NCBI RefSeq assembly: GCF_019038435.1
Contig: NZ_JAGPOX010000023.1
Coordinates: 19,813-83,812 of the forward strand
Source of the DNA: Nocardia alni
GTDB lineage: Bacteria; Actinomycetota; Actinomycetes; Mycobacteriales; Mycobacteriaceae
Direction: 5' to 3'
Length of the DNA: 64,000 bases
The position numbers and the translations under genes were made by a program. Below the pieces are notes generated by a model. That model made no database searches, was not told the origin of the DNA, and worked only from the letters and a program-made list of their open reading frames with translations. Below are positions 19,301 to 29,302 of the stretch, one piece after another; the stretch's first letter is position 1; each line of letters begins with the position of its first letter.

Positions 19301-20788
19301 ATGGCACTACGTGTGATCAGCGCCGCGACCCTCACCCGGGACCTGGGCCGATGGCGTCAGGACACCGATGGCGACAAGCGCACCACCCGTCCCGCCTACC
19401 TCGCCCTCGCCGAGAGCATCCGGCTGCTGATCCACGACGGCCGCGCACCGCTGGGCGTCGCCCTGCCCAGCGAGCGGGACCTGGCCGGCACGCTCGGCGT
19501 CAGCCGCACGACGGTCACCTCCGCCTACACCCTGCTGCGCGAACACGGCTATCTGATCAGCCGGCAGGGCTCGCGCAGCACCGTCGCGCTCCCCTCCGAC
19601 ATCGCGCACGACGGCGCCAAGCCCGCGCGCAGCATTCTGGCGCTGATGTCGCCGAACCAGGTGCCGACGATCGACCTGACGTATGCCGCGATGTCCGCAC
19701 CGCCGGAGATGACCGAGGCGTATTCCGCCGCGCTGCAGGGTCTTCCGCTCTATCTCGGCACGCACGGCATGGATCCGGTCGGCGTGCCGCCGCTGCGCGA
19801 GGCGATCGCCCGTCGCTATGCCGAACGCGGCCTGCCCACCGACCCGGACCAGATCCTGGTGACACTCGGCGCCCAGCACGGGCTGCGCCTGCTGCTGAAC
19901 GTGCTCGCCGCTCCGGCCGCGCGCGTGCTGATCGACCACCCCACCTATCCCAATGCCATCGAGGCGATTCGCGATGTCGGCGCGCGCCCCGTACCGGTCC
20001 CGCTGCGTCCCGAATATCCCGAGGCGGGATGGGATCTGGACGGAATCCGCAGCGCCGCACGCCAGACCGCGGCGAGCGCGGCATATCTACTGCCGGACTT
20101 CAACAATCCGACCGGACTGCTCATGGGCGCGCGGGACCGCGCCGAACTGGCCGCGATCGCCCGCGAGACGCGGATGACGGTCATCGTCGACGAATCCATG
20201 GTCGAGCAGCAACTCGACGGCGAGGCGCCGCCCCCGGCGGCGGCGTTCGCGCGCGGCGCGGAGATCGTGACGATCGGCTCGGCGTCCAAGGTGTTCTGGG
20301 GCGGCCTGCGGGTGGGCTGGATCCGCGCCAACCCCTCGCTGATCACCAAGCTGCTGGGCATCCGCTCGACCCTCGACCTGGGCACGCCGGTCATGGATCA
20401 GCTGGCCACCGCCTATCTGCTGGAACATGCCGGGGTCATCACCTCGCGCCGGTGTGAACAACTGCGTACCCGGCGCGCGGTCCTGCTCGAACTGCTCGCC
20501 GAGGAACTGCCCGACTGGCGCGCGGTGCCCAGCGCCGGCGGCATGTCGCTATGGGTCCAGTTGCCCGCGCCGGTCTCCTCCGCGCTGGCCGCCATCGCGC
20601 CCAACCACGGCGTATTGCTCGCCGCCGGACCGCGATTCGGCGTGCAGGGCGCCTTCGAACGGTACGTGCGCCTGCCGTTCAGCCGCGACGAATCGGACCT
20701 GCGTCTGGCCGTCAAATCCATTGCCACCGCGTATTCCGCGCTCACCCCGCGCGCCGCCGAACCACTGGCCCCGGTGACCTACTACTGA
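19301..20788 (+). CDS. MocR/PdxR-type regulator (GntR HTH + aminotransferase domain)
   Basis: 495-aa fusion. Residues about 27-95 form a GntR winged helix (PAYLALAESIRLLIHDG, SERDLAGTLGVSRTTVTSAY); residues about 120-490 are a fold-type I aminotransferase domain with DFNNPTG (266-272) and PLP lysine Lys330 in IGSASKVFWGG. Such proteins sense PLP or amino-acid aldimines and control vitamin B6, GABA or taurine genes. No target operon is adjacent downstream, so autoregulation or remote control is likely. ATG 19301 begins directly at the end of the inverted repeat; no Shine-Dalgarno, so translation may be leaderless. Confidence 0.9.
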   Translation: MALRVISAATLTRDLGRWRQDTDGDKRTTRPAYLALAESIRLLIHDGRAPLGVALPSERDLAGTLGVSRTTVTSAYTLLREHGYLISRQGSRSTVALPSDIAHDGAKPARSILALMSPNQVPTIDLTYAAMSAPPEMTEAYSAALQGLPLYLGTHGMDPVGVPPLREAIARRYAERGLPTDPDQILVTLGAQHGLRLLLNVLAAPAARVLIDHPTYPNAIEAIRDVGARPVPVPLRPEYPEAGWDLDGIRSAARQTAASAAYLLPDFNNPTGLLMGARDRAELAAIARETRMTVIVDESMVEQQLDGEAPPPAAAFARGAEIVTIGSASKVFWGGLRVGWIRANPSLITKLLGIRSTLDLGTPVMDQLATAYLLEHAGVITSRRCEQLRTRRAVLLELLAEELPDWRAVPSAGGMSLWVQLPAPVSSALAAIAPNHGVLLAAGPRFGVQGAFERYVRLPFSRDESDLRLAVKSIATAYSALTPRAAEPLAPVTYY

Positions 20789-20874
20789 CGGGTGATCGAA
20801 TCCGGGTGCCACGCCACAGGTTAAGGTTCTTCAGATCCGAAAAGCAGGTCCGGGAAACAGCAGGAGACCACACG

Positions 20875-21030
20875 ATGACCCAGGAGCCGCAAAGGCACGG
20901 GCGCCACGCCGCACCGGAAGGCGCCGAGCGCCACCCCCTGATCGATCTGTCGCGGGACCCCAATCCGGGGATCGCCGACCACGCCGCACCGGAACCGGAG
21001 ACGGACGAGATCCCCGCGACCGAATCCTGA
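20875..21030 (+). CDS. Small acidic hydrophilic protein (51 aa)
   Basis: Short frame with a good ribosome-binding site (AGGAG eight bases before ATG 20875). The protein starts MTQEPQRHGRHAAPEGAERH, contains HPLIDLSRDPNPG, and ends in an acidic tail (EPETDEIPATES). No transmembrane segment or cysteine. No family recognised. It lies between the MocR gene and a hairpin terminator, supporting a genuine transcription unit. Confidence 0.65.
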   Translation: MTQEPQRHGRHAAPEGAERHPLIDLSRDPNPGIADHAAPEPETDEIPATES

Positions 21031-21088
21031 GCTCGCCCACCCCGGCGGCTCGCGAGATCCGTCGGCGCACCATCCCCGTGGATATGCT

Positions 21089-21135
21089 CGAAAGCCGTGC
21101 CCCACTCGAATCATCGACGTGGGGCGCGGCTTTCG
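21089..21135. terminator. Bidirectional hairpin terminator
   Basis: CGAAAGCCGTGCCCCAC (21089-21105) pairs with 21119-21135 in 16 of 17 positions across a 13-base loop. It separates the small plus-strand gene (stop at 21030) from convergent purA (stop at 21166). Confidence 0.75.
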
Positions 21136-21165
21136 GTCAATCCACAGGCATTGTGCCGGTGACCC

Positions 21166-22757
<1,592 letters not shown>

Positions 22758-23417
22758 TTGAGTACTCATGTTCTCCGCTGCAACGGCGCCCCGGTTCCGA
22801 TTGCGCTCGCTTCGCTCCCCACCACCCAGACCGCGGCCATCCCCGAGGCCTCCGCGATCGATGAGCTGCTGCCGGTGCTCGCCGCCGACAGTCTGCCGCG
22901 GCTGATCGTGCTCGGCGAGGACGCGGGCCTGGCCGCGGTGCTCACCCACCTGCTGCGCACCGAGCGGCTGCACGTGGAGATCGGCTACGTGCCGGTGGAC
23001 CGCACGTACGGCTCGCGCGCCTATCAGACCGGCTCCGGTTCGGCGGCGGCCAAGCGGGCGCTGGAGGGAAGGCCCGAGCCGACCCCGCTGATCCGCGACG
23101 ACACCGGACGGGTGCTGGTCGGACGGGCCACGATCACCGGTCCCGGCGGCGGCAAGCTGGAGGGTGAGGCGTACGCCGACGAGACCCCGTTGTTCTCGGG
23201 AAAGGTTGCGGCACTGCATATCTCACCGACACTCGAGATGCCCGGCGCACGTGCGACGGTGCTGCGCACCTTCCGCAGGCGGCAGTGGGTCGCCGGGCGC
23301 GCGATTCAGCTGGGCACGCCGGGCGCGTCGGTGACCCGCGACGGCATCGTCGACGAGCGCACGGTGCCGCGCGCGAGCTTCTATCGGCACACCGACCCCT
23401 GGTTCCTGGTCCGATGA
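22758..23417 (+). CDS. Conserved actinobacterial protein, Rv0358-like
   Basis: 219-aa protein of unknown function, recognised mainly from position: between purA and an M50 protease gene, as Rv0358 in M. tuberculosis. N-terminal half is a Rossmann-like alpha/beta region (LPRLIVLGEDAGLAAVLTHL, then LHVEIGYVPVDRTYGSRAY); the C-terminal half is beta-rich and resembles a diacylglycerol-kinase/sphingosine-kinase-like beta domain. TTG 22758 is chosen: AGGAGGG lies ten bases upstream. The stop overlaps the next start (ATGA), so the two genes are coupled. A lipid-kinase relationship is a guess. Confidence 0.8.
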   Translation: MSTHVLRCNGAPVPIALASLPTTQTAAIPEASAIDELLPVLAADSLPRLIVLGEDAGLAAVLTHLLRTERLHVEIGYVPVDRTYGSRAYQTGSGSAAAKRALEGRPEPTPLIRDDTGRVLVGRATITGPGGGKLEGEAYADETPLFSGKVAALHISPTLEMPGARATVLRTFRRRQWVAGRAIQLGTPGASVTRDGIVDERTVPRASFYRHTDPWFLVR

Positions 23418-24202
23418 ACTCCCCGTTCGATACCCGGCGCACCTCGGGGTCCGTGCGCCCGAGCCCGGTGTTCCTGCTGATCATCGTGCTCACCGCGGTC
23501 GGCGGCGCGGTGGCCTGGGATGCCGAGGTGAATTCGGTCCGGGCGAAGGCCGGCGTGTTCGTCTTGGTGGTGTTCGGCTGGATCGTCACCCTGTGCCTGC
23601 ACGAATTCGGCCACGCCTTCACCGCGTGGCGCGCCGGTGACCGCGAGGTGGAGCTGCGCGGATATCTGACGCTGAATCCGCTGAAGTACGCGCATCCCAT
23701 GCTGTCGATCGGCCTGCCGATGCTGTTCATCGCGCTGGGCGGATTCGCGCTGCCCGGCGGTGCGGTCTACGTGCGCTCGGGGCAGTTCTCCCACCGTATC
23801 CAGCGGCTGATCAGCGGCGCCGGTCCGGCGGTGAACGCGGTGTGCGCGGTGGTGCTGCTGGTGATCGTGCGATTCTTCGGTTCGGCGTCCGAACATCCCG
23901 CCTTCTGGTTCGGGCTGAGCTTCCTGGCGTTTCTCCAGGTCACCGCGACAATCCTGAATCTGCTGCCGATTCCGGGCACCGACGGGTACGGAATTCTGGA
24001 ACCGTCGCTGAGCTATCAGACCCGGCGGTCGATGGAACAGTTCAAGCCGTACGGACTTCTGCTGGTGCTCGCGATCCTCTGGATTCCGGCGCTGAGGAAT
24101 GTGTTCTTCACCGCCGTCTACGACCTGTTCTCGCTGTCGGGCGTGCCCTCGAGCTGGGCCGAGTACGGCAGTTACCTCACCCGCTTCTGGAGTTCGCTCT
24201 AG
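23414..24202 (+). CDS. Site-2 protease family (M50) integral membrane protein
   Basis: 262-aa polytopic membrane metalloprotease. Zinc-binding HEFGH is residues 63-67 in a transmembrane segment, and the third ligand motif NLLPIPGTDG ends near Asp190; about five to six hydrophobic helices are visible. Such small M50 proteins cleave membrane-embedded substrates, but the substrate here is unknown. The ATG overlaps the preceding stop by four bases. Rv0359 in M. tuberculosis is the likely counterpart. Followed by a strong hairpin terminator. Confidence 0.88.
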   Translation: MNSPFDTRRTSGSVRPSPVFLLIIVLTAVGGAVAWDAEVNSVRAKAGVFVLVVFGWIVTLCLHEFGHAFTAWRAGDREVELRGYLTLNPLKYAHPMLSIGLPMLFIALGGFALPGGAVYVRSGQFSHRIQRLISGAGPAVNAVCAVVLLVIVRFFGSASEHPAFWFGLSFLAFLQVTATILNLLPIPGTDGYGILEPSLSYQTRRSMEQFKPYGLLLVLAILWIPALRNVFFTAVYDLFSLSGVPSSWAEYGSYLTRFWSSL

Positions 24203-24219
24203 CGCAGGCGAAATAACAA

Positions 24220-24248
24220 GGCCGCCCGATCCAGTGGATCGGGCGGCC
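24220..24248 (+). terminator. Hairpin terminator
   Basis: Perfect 13-bp stem, GGCCGCCCGATCC (24220-24232) with 24236-24248, loop AGT, 17 bases after the M50 gene stop. No T-run. It can also act on the convergent FUSC transcript if that reads so far. Confidence 0.75.
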
Positions 24249-24615
24249 CGCTTCGCTCGGATGACGGGGCACCGCGCCCGTGACCGGCCACCGAACAGTG
24301 GTTCCGACGTCCTCCCCGGGTTGCTCGTGCTGATCCGAGCGATCCCCGCCGTCTCTCGGCCCCAGAGCGTCCGTCACCTTTGCGAAGCTTGAACCGCGCC
24401 ACCCCTCGTGGACGCGGTCTGACCACTAAGTTATTGGCCACGCGAGCCCCGCACACGAGTAGTCCACTACGCGAAGTTCGATCATCTCCACGCGCAGGAC
24501 GACCGCACGGTGCGCAGTCGCCGTTACCGGTACGCGACCGACTGCCCGGTCCGGACCGGTTGCGACAGATCGTCATCCATCCGGATCACGGTGCTACTCG
24601 GGGAGTACGGACGGA
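24249..24615. other. Convergent intergenic spacer
   Basis: Some 370 bases between the M50 terminator and the stop of the FUSC gene. I find no ribosome-binding site with a credible frame, no tRNA T-arm, and no long inverted repeat beyond short GC palindromes near 24555-24580. It appears to hold nothing recognisable. Confidence 0.4.
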
Positions 24616-25791
24616 TCAGTCCGCGGGTTCGACGTAGGGATGTTCGACCGTCGGGGGCAGCAGCGCCAGCGCCGACAGTCGCTTCACCCCGCAGACCTGC
24701 ATCAGGTCGACCAGGATCGAACGCAACTGCGCGAACACCACATGCGCCGACAGCCCCGCGTCGCTCACCAGGTCGATGGTCGCGCCCTTGGCCACCCGGC
24801 GCAGCACCCTCGTGGCCTCGGCGGCATCGGGCTGACCGCCCGGATCGGCGAGCAGGTACCGACGCACCACCTCGACGGCCTGACCGAGTTCCTCTACCTC
24901 CTCGACGATGCCGGGATCGAGGATCTCGTCGTCGCGCACCAGGCTCAGCGCGCGGCGCAGCAGTACGCGGGTGTTGCGCACGGCGTTGTCGAGCGGATCG
25001 ACCGCCGACCGGATCAGATCCAGGCGTGGGCGGGCGTTCCAGTACAGCGGGGAGATCCGGCTGATCTCCCGGCCGCCCGCGACCGCGTTGCGCAGCGCGT
25101 CGATCTGCGGTTGCGTAGCACGGACGGATTCCAGTGCCTCGTGGATCTTTTCGGCATCCTGTTCGTGCAGGCCGTCCGCACAGGCGGTCAAGGTCCGGCC
25201 GATCACCGCGAGGATGTCCGCGGCCTGCTGCCGGGCCCGGCGCACCGGATGCAGCGGGAAGATCGCCACCACCGCGACGCCGACCAGTCCGCCGATGAGC
25301 GAATCGGTCACGCGCAGATAGGCTCCCGAGCTGTGCGGCGGATACAGCGTGGCCACCAGCACCGCCGAGGACGCGGCCTGCATCGGGATGACCGCACCGC
25401 CGTCCAGGAAGATCGCCGCGCCCATCGCCACCGCGACCACGAGCGCGATCTGCCACGGCCCGGTGCCGACGTGAGAGATGAACAGATCGCCGATCCCGAT
25501 GCCGACGCTGACCCCCGCGACCAGCTCGACCGAACGCCTGATCCGCGCGCCGAACGCCACCCCGATCGAAATCACCGCGGCCATCGGCGCGAAGTACGGC
25601 GCGCTGTGCCCGACGACGCGGTGCGCGATGAACCACGCGATGGCCGCGCCCACCGCGCACTGCAGGATGGGCAGCGCGGATTTGCGCAGCCGCTGCCAGC
25701 CACCGCGCAGACGTTGTGTGCTGCTCGCGCGGACGGCATCCACGGTCAGCGAACTCTCGAAAGCCATGCTTCGCTGAGGATAAACCGGCAT
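24616..25791 (-). CDS. FUSC family (aromatic-acid exporter-like) membrane protein
   Basis: 391-aa membrane protein. Residues about 35-165 hold five to six hydrophobic helices (AVGAAIAWFIAHRVVGHSAP, VELVAGVSVGIGIGDLF, LIGGLVGVAVVAIFP), the rest is a soluble helical domain of charged heptad-like segments. This is the FUSC/ArAE half-unit arrangement; related proteins export aromatic carboxylates or other weak acids. Start chosen at ATG 25791, since a TTG two codons earlier and an ATG eight codons later are equally in frame but have no better ribosome site. No partner gene is adjacent. Confidence 0.8.
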   Translation of the reverse strand: MPVYPQRSMAFESSLTVDAVRASSTQRLRGGWQRLRKSALPILQCAVGAAIAWFIAHRVVGHSAPYFAPMAAVISIGVAFGARIRRSVELVAGVSVGIGIGDLFISHVGTGPWQIALVVAVAMGAAIFLDGGAVIPMQAASSAVLVATLYPPHSSGAYLRVTDSLIGGLVGVAVVAIFPLHPVRRARQQAADILAVIGRTLTACADGLHEQDAEKIHEALESVRATQPQIDALRNAVAGGREISRISPLYWNARPRLDLIRSAVDPLDNAVRNTRVLLRRALSLVRDDEILDPGIVEEVEELGQAVEVVRRYLLADPGGQPDAAEATRVLRRVAKGATIDLVSDAGLSAHVVFAQLRSILVDLMQVCGVKRLSALALLPPTVEHPYVEPAD

Positions 25792-25830
25792 CGACAATTC
25801 CCGCGCGCGGGATGAGCCGCGCCGGGGCGA

Positions 25831-26277
25831 CTAGCCGAGGCCGAGTTCAGCCGCCGCGCGCGGGTCGCAGTCCTCGAGCAGATCCAGGCAGCGCGCGTAT
25901 TCGTCGGTCTCGCCGATCGTGCGCGCGGCCCGGGCCAGGGCCCCGACGGCACGCAGGAAGCCGCGGTTGGGCTCGTGGCTCCACGGCACCGGCCCGAAAC
26001 CCTTCCAGCCGTTGCGACGCAACAGGTCCAGCCCGCGGTGATATCCGGTGCGGGCGAACGCGTAGGCGGCGATGACATCGGCGTTGACCGCGCCCGGCGC
26101 GGCGGCCTCGGCGCGGGCCAGCGCGTCCTCGGCCAGCTGCGCCCAGGCGATCGAGGCCGTCGGATGGGCGGCGGCGACCTGCACCGGATCCTGTTTGTCC
26201 AGCAACGCCTCCTCCGCATCGGAATTCTCGGGGAGTAGTACCGGCTGCGGTCCGAGCAGATCACCGAAGGACGTCAT
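25831..26277 (-). CDS. DUF3151 family protein
   Basis: 148-aa soluble helical protein matching actinobacterial DUF3151 (Rv0360c-like, by recollection and position). Seen: FGDLLGPQPVLLPE start, TASIAWAQLAEDALARAEA, YHRGLDLLRRNGWKGFGPVP and a cysteine in DCDPRAAAELG near the end. Repeated helix pairs suggest a TPR-like fold. Function unknown. Start at ATG 26277 begins directly with the family N-terminus. Divergent from the disordered membrane protein at 26421, as Rv0360c/Rv0361. Confidence 0.85.
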   Translation of the reverse strand: MTSFGDLLGPQPVLLPENSDAEEALLDKQDPVQVAAAHPTASIAWAQLAEDALARAEAAAPGAVNADVIAAYAFARTGYHRGLDLLRRNGWKGFGPVPWSHEPNRGFLRAVGALARAARTIGETDEYARCLDLLEDCDPRAAAELGLG

Positions 26278-26420
26278 GCGCTTCAGTATCCTATGCAGGG
26301 CTCGGCCGCCACTTTCGGCCCTGATGGTTGCGCCGCGATGCCCGCAATGCCCACCGATGCCGGAAATGCTCGTTACGCTTGCGGGCGAGTCCACACTGTC
26401 CGCCGAGTGAGGGGTGCCGC

Positions 26421-27836
26421 GTGTCCGAGCCGATCGACGAGAAGAAGCCGCAGCCGGGTTCCGCCGATGCCGAGCAGAGTTCTTCGTCCAGCGCGCCGAC
26501 ATCCGGTTCGGCGTCCGGCGCGTCGCCCACACAACGGACCGCTCGCGACCGGTTACCCGGTGAACAGGCCGGACGGGGTCAGGGGGCGTCGGGCCCCGAT
26601 GCGGGCAAGACCGAAATGATTTCCCGGGACGCGATGCGCGACGCCGACAAGACGGAGCGGATCCCCCGGAACGCGGTCGCCGACGCGCTGAACGACGCCC
26701 GTGGGGCGACCGGCGAGAAGGACAGCGAGGCGGCCGACCGCACGGTCCGCCAGCCGGCCCCGGCGCCCAAGACGATGCCGTCGTCGCCGGCGCCGCCCCG
26801 AATCGTGCCGGGTTCGGGCGCCGCCTCCACCCCGCCCCGCCCCGGGGTCGCGCCGTCGCCGGAGCCGCCGCGCCCGGCCGCACCCGCGGACAAGACCGCA
26901 TTCATCCCCAAGTCCGCGGCGCCCCCGGCGGGCGAGGAAACCGTTGCTATCCCGAAGGTCTCGGATTCGTCCAGTGCCGAGACCACGGCCCTGCCGATCC
27001 AGCGACCGGCGGACCAGCCGACCGAGAAGATTCGTTTCGGCGACAAGTCCGACACCGATCGGATCGTCCCGCCCGCAGGCGCCCGCCCGCCGATCGGCAC
27101 ACCGCCGATTACCCCGCGACCGGTCAGCGGACCGAAAAACCCCGTGCCGCAGGGCTCCTCGGGGCCGATGCAGAACGCGCCGACCGGCGACACATCCGCG
27201 CCTCAGCCTCCGGCACCGCCCCGCCCCGCCGGGGGATTCCCGATCGGCGGCGACGTGCCGATGGGCGGCGCGCCCTCGCCCGCCGATACGCAGCCCACCG
27301 TCGCCGAGCACTCGGACGCGCGCACGAGCATTGCCACACCCCAGCGCATCCCGGGTGCCACCCCGCCGACCGCGGCCACCGACGCCGCGCCGAACAGACT
27401 CGGTAAGCGCGTGCTGCTCATCGCCGGTGCGGCGGTGGTCGCGCTCGTCGTGGTGATCGCCGTGATCGTGGCACTGGTCGGCCACAGCAGGAACACTTCG
27501 CCCCAGGCGAAGGTCAGCGCCGCGATCACCGCGTACACCAACGCCCTCGCCACCGGGAATCTGCCGGATCTGCAGGCCGCGACCTGCGGCGCCCAGCACA
27601 GCTTCTACCAGAGCATCGCGCCCGATCAGTACGCCAGCGTGCACAAGCTGGCGGTCGATCAGCGCAAGATTCCCAAGGTGGACGCCGTCGACTCGGTGCA
27701 GATCACCGGCGACAAGGCGGTCGCGCAGGCCAGCGTGTACACCGACGCCGATCCGACCCGCACCGCGAACACCTTCGACCTGCAGCAGAACGCGGGCGGC
27801 TGGAAGGTGTGCGACTCTCCGACCGCCGGGCGGTAA
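26421..27836 (+). CDS. Long disordered membrane protein with repeated T-x-x-I/L motifs (Rv0361-like)
   Basis: 471-aa protein: residues 1-328 are low-complexity (Pro, Ala, Thr, Ser, Asp), one transmembrane helix spans about 330-353 (VLLIAGAAVVALVVVIAVIV), and residues 360-471 form a small extracytoplasmic domain of nuclear-transport-factor-2/DUF4878 type with two cysteines. The cytoplasmic tail repeats T-x-x-I or T-x-x-L at Thr64, 78, 159, 174, 188, 201 and 212, mostly in the context (K/E)TxxI(P/S)(R/K). This matches the pThr+3 preference of FHA domains, so it may be a phosphorylated scaffold; inference. GTG 26421 has GAGGGG upstream. Confidence 0.8.
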   Translation: MSEPIDEKKPQPGSADAEQSSSSSAPTSGSASGASPTQRTARDRLPGEQAGRGQGASGPDAGKTEMISRDAMRDADKTERIPRNAVADALNDARGATGEKDSEAADRTVRQPAPAPKTMPSSPAPPRIVPGSGAASTPPRPGVAPSPEPPRPAAPADKTAFIPKSAAPPAGEETVAIPKVSDSSSAETTALPIQRPADQPTEKIRFGDKSDTDRIVPPAGARPPIGTPPITPRPVSGPKNPVPQGSSGPMQNAPTGDTSAPQPPAPPRPAGGFPIGGDVPMGGAPSPADTQPTVAEHSDARTSIATPQRIPGATPPTAATDAAPNRLGKRVLLIAGAAVVALVVVIAVIVALVGHSRNTSPQAKVSAAITAYTNALATGNLPDLQAATCGAQHSFYQSIAPDQYASVHKLAVDQRKIPKVDAVDSVQITGDKAVAQASVYTDADPTRTANTFDLQQNAGGWKVCDSPTAGR

Positions 27837-28065
27837 GTCCGCATTGTCGGATTCATCTGATGCGTGATGAACATTACTTGTGACGCTTTCGCACCCTGTG
27901 GCGATAGCCGAGTACAGACAATTGGTCATCCGTCCGACCGGCCGGTAGGCTGACTCGGATTCTCCGGCCGCGTTCGCGGGCCGGGCCGGTGCCTGTATGT
28001 CGGCGTATCGGTGTTTACGCGGTGATACTGATTTGCAGTAAGAGTTGAGCAGGGAGCGCAAGGAT

Positions 28066-29109
28066 ATGCCGGAGCTGGCACCCGAAGCAGCGGCATCGAC
28101 GGAACTGGCCGGCCGTCACTATCAGGTTCGGGATCACTACGACGTCGGCCGGGAGAAGGTCCGCGAATTCGCCCGCGCCATCCAGAACAACCATCCGGCC
28201 CATATGCACGAGGGTGACGCGGCCAAACTCGGCCTGGACGCCGTCCTCGCACCGCCCACCTTCGCCGCGGTCATCGGGATGACCACCACCCACGGTCTGC
28301 TGGACACGGTGCTCACCGACTACGACCTGTCCCAGATCCTGCAGATCGATCAGCTCTTCGAGATCCACCGGCCGATCGTCGCCGGTGAGCGGGTGCGCAG
28401 CGAGGCGAAGATCGAATCGATCCGCCAGGTACGCGGCAACGACTTCATCACCGTTCGGGCCACGCTCATCAACGAGTCCGGCGCCGTCGCGGTGAACGGG
28501 GTCATCACCACCGTGGCCCGGCTCGGCGAGGACATCAATCCGGATATCGTGCAGCTCGTCGAGGGTCTGGTGATGCAGCGGCGGGAAACCGATCCCACCG
28601 AGCCCGCCGTGCTCGTCCAGATCCCGGCCGAGCAGTCCACCCCGGTACCGACGTTGGCCGCCTCGCGCGAAGACCTTGTCGTGCACACGATCCCGATCTT
28701 CGAGGAGCTGTCGGTCGGCGATCAACTGCCGGTCGGCAAGATGCAGCTGACCCGGGGCGACCTGGTGAACTACGCCGGTGTGTCGGGCGATCCCAACCCG
28801 ATCCACTTCAGCGATCGGGCCGCCGAACTCGCCGGACTGCCCACCGTCGTGGCACACGGCCTGCTGACCATGGGCCTGGGTGCGGACTACCTGAGTTCCT
28901 GGCTGGGCGATCCCAACGGAATCGCTTCCTACAGTGTGCGTTTCGCGGGATTCGTGCCGGTCGAGGCCACCTCCGCGGCCCAGATCGAATTCACCGGAAA
29001 GATCAAGTCCCTGGATCCCGAGCGGCGCACCGCCACGATCCTGCTGTCGGGCGTCTCCGGCGGGAAGAAGCTGTTCGGGCGCGCCCTCGCCGAGGTTCAG
29101 CTGAGCTGA
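28066..29109 (+). CDS. Fused MaoC-type (3R)-hydroxyacyl dehydratase
   Basis: 347-aa protein with two hot-dog domains: an N-terminal MaoC/FAS1-dehydratase-like half (HYQVRDHYDVGREKVREFAR, PPTFAAVIGM) and a C-terminal catalytic half with the hydratase-2 motif YAGVSGDPNPIHFSD, whose Asp and His are the catalytic pair. It resembles a fusion of HadA-like and HadB-like subunits and would dehydrate 3-hydroxyacyl-ACP or -CoA in fatty or mycolic acid synthesis. ATG 28066 follows AGGGAGCGCAAGG. Isolated from other fatty-acid genes; the intergenic 229 bases upstream hold no other gene. Confidence 0.87.
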   Translation: MPELAPEAAASTELAGRHYQVRDHYDVGREKVREFARAIQNNHPAHMHEGDAAKLGLDAVLAPPTFAAVIGMTTTHGLLDTVLTDYDLSQILQIDQLFEIHRPIVAGERVRSEAKIESIRQVRGNDFITVRATLINESGAVAVNGVITTVARLGEDINPDIVQLVEGLVMQRRETDPTEPAVLVQIPAEQSTPVPTLAASREDLVVHTIPIFEELSVGDQLPVGKMQLTRGDLVNYAGVSGDPNPIHFSDRAAELAGLPTVVAHGLLTMGLGADYLSSWLGDPNGIASYSVRFAGFVPVEATSAAQIEFTGKIKSLDPERRTATILLSGVSGGKKLFGRALAEVQLS

Positions 29110-29122
29110 GCTGTGTTTATGG

Positions 29123-29188
29123 CCTCCGCTTCGCTCCGGCGGGCCGCGGCCCCCGAAGGCTCGATTCTTCCCTCCTCCGCTTCGCTCC
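29123..29188. repeat. Two copies of a dispersed 15-mer repeat
   Basis: CCTCCGCTTCGCTCC occurs at 29123-29137 and again at 29174-29188, just after the dehydratase gene. Its exact reverse complement is also at 50730-50744. All three are intergenic and 3' of genes, which suggests a dispersed element. Confidence 0.65.
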
Positions 29189-29240
29189 CCCGCTCCGTCA
29201 GTCCAGAATCAAGCCGGGCCGCGGCCACGAAGTGCACCAT

Positions 29241-29298
29241 CCAAGTGGGTCTACTCGAGGCGCTCGGGTCCAAGTGGGTCTACTCGAGGCGCTCGGGC
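29241..29298. repeat. 29-bp tandem duplication
   Basis: Copy one (29241-29269) and copy two (29270-29298) begin CCAAGTGGGTCTACTCGAGG and are identical except for the last base (T versus C). The second copy ends four bases before the stop codon of the convergent DUF4185 gene. Confidence 0.85.
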
Positions 29299-29302
29299 CA
29301 GT

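Noticed and set aside
24249..24615. tRNA or other structured RNA in the convergent gap
   Set aside because: No T-arm consensus (GGTTCGAATCC-like) or acceptor pairing could be found.
27837..28065. Riboswitch or ydaO-like element before the MaoC dehydratase
   Set aside because: I looked for conserved cores of known riboswitches and found none; only unstructured sequence and short GC palindromes.
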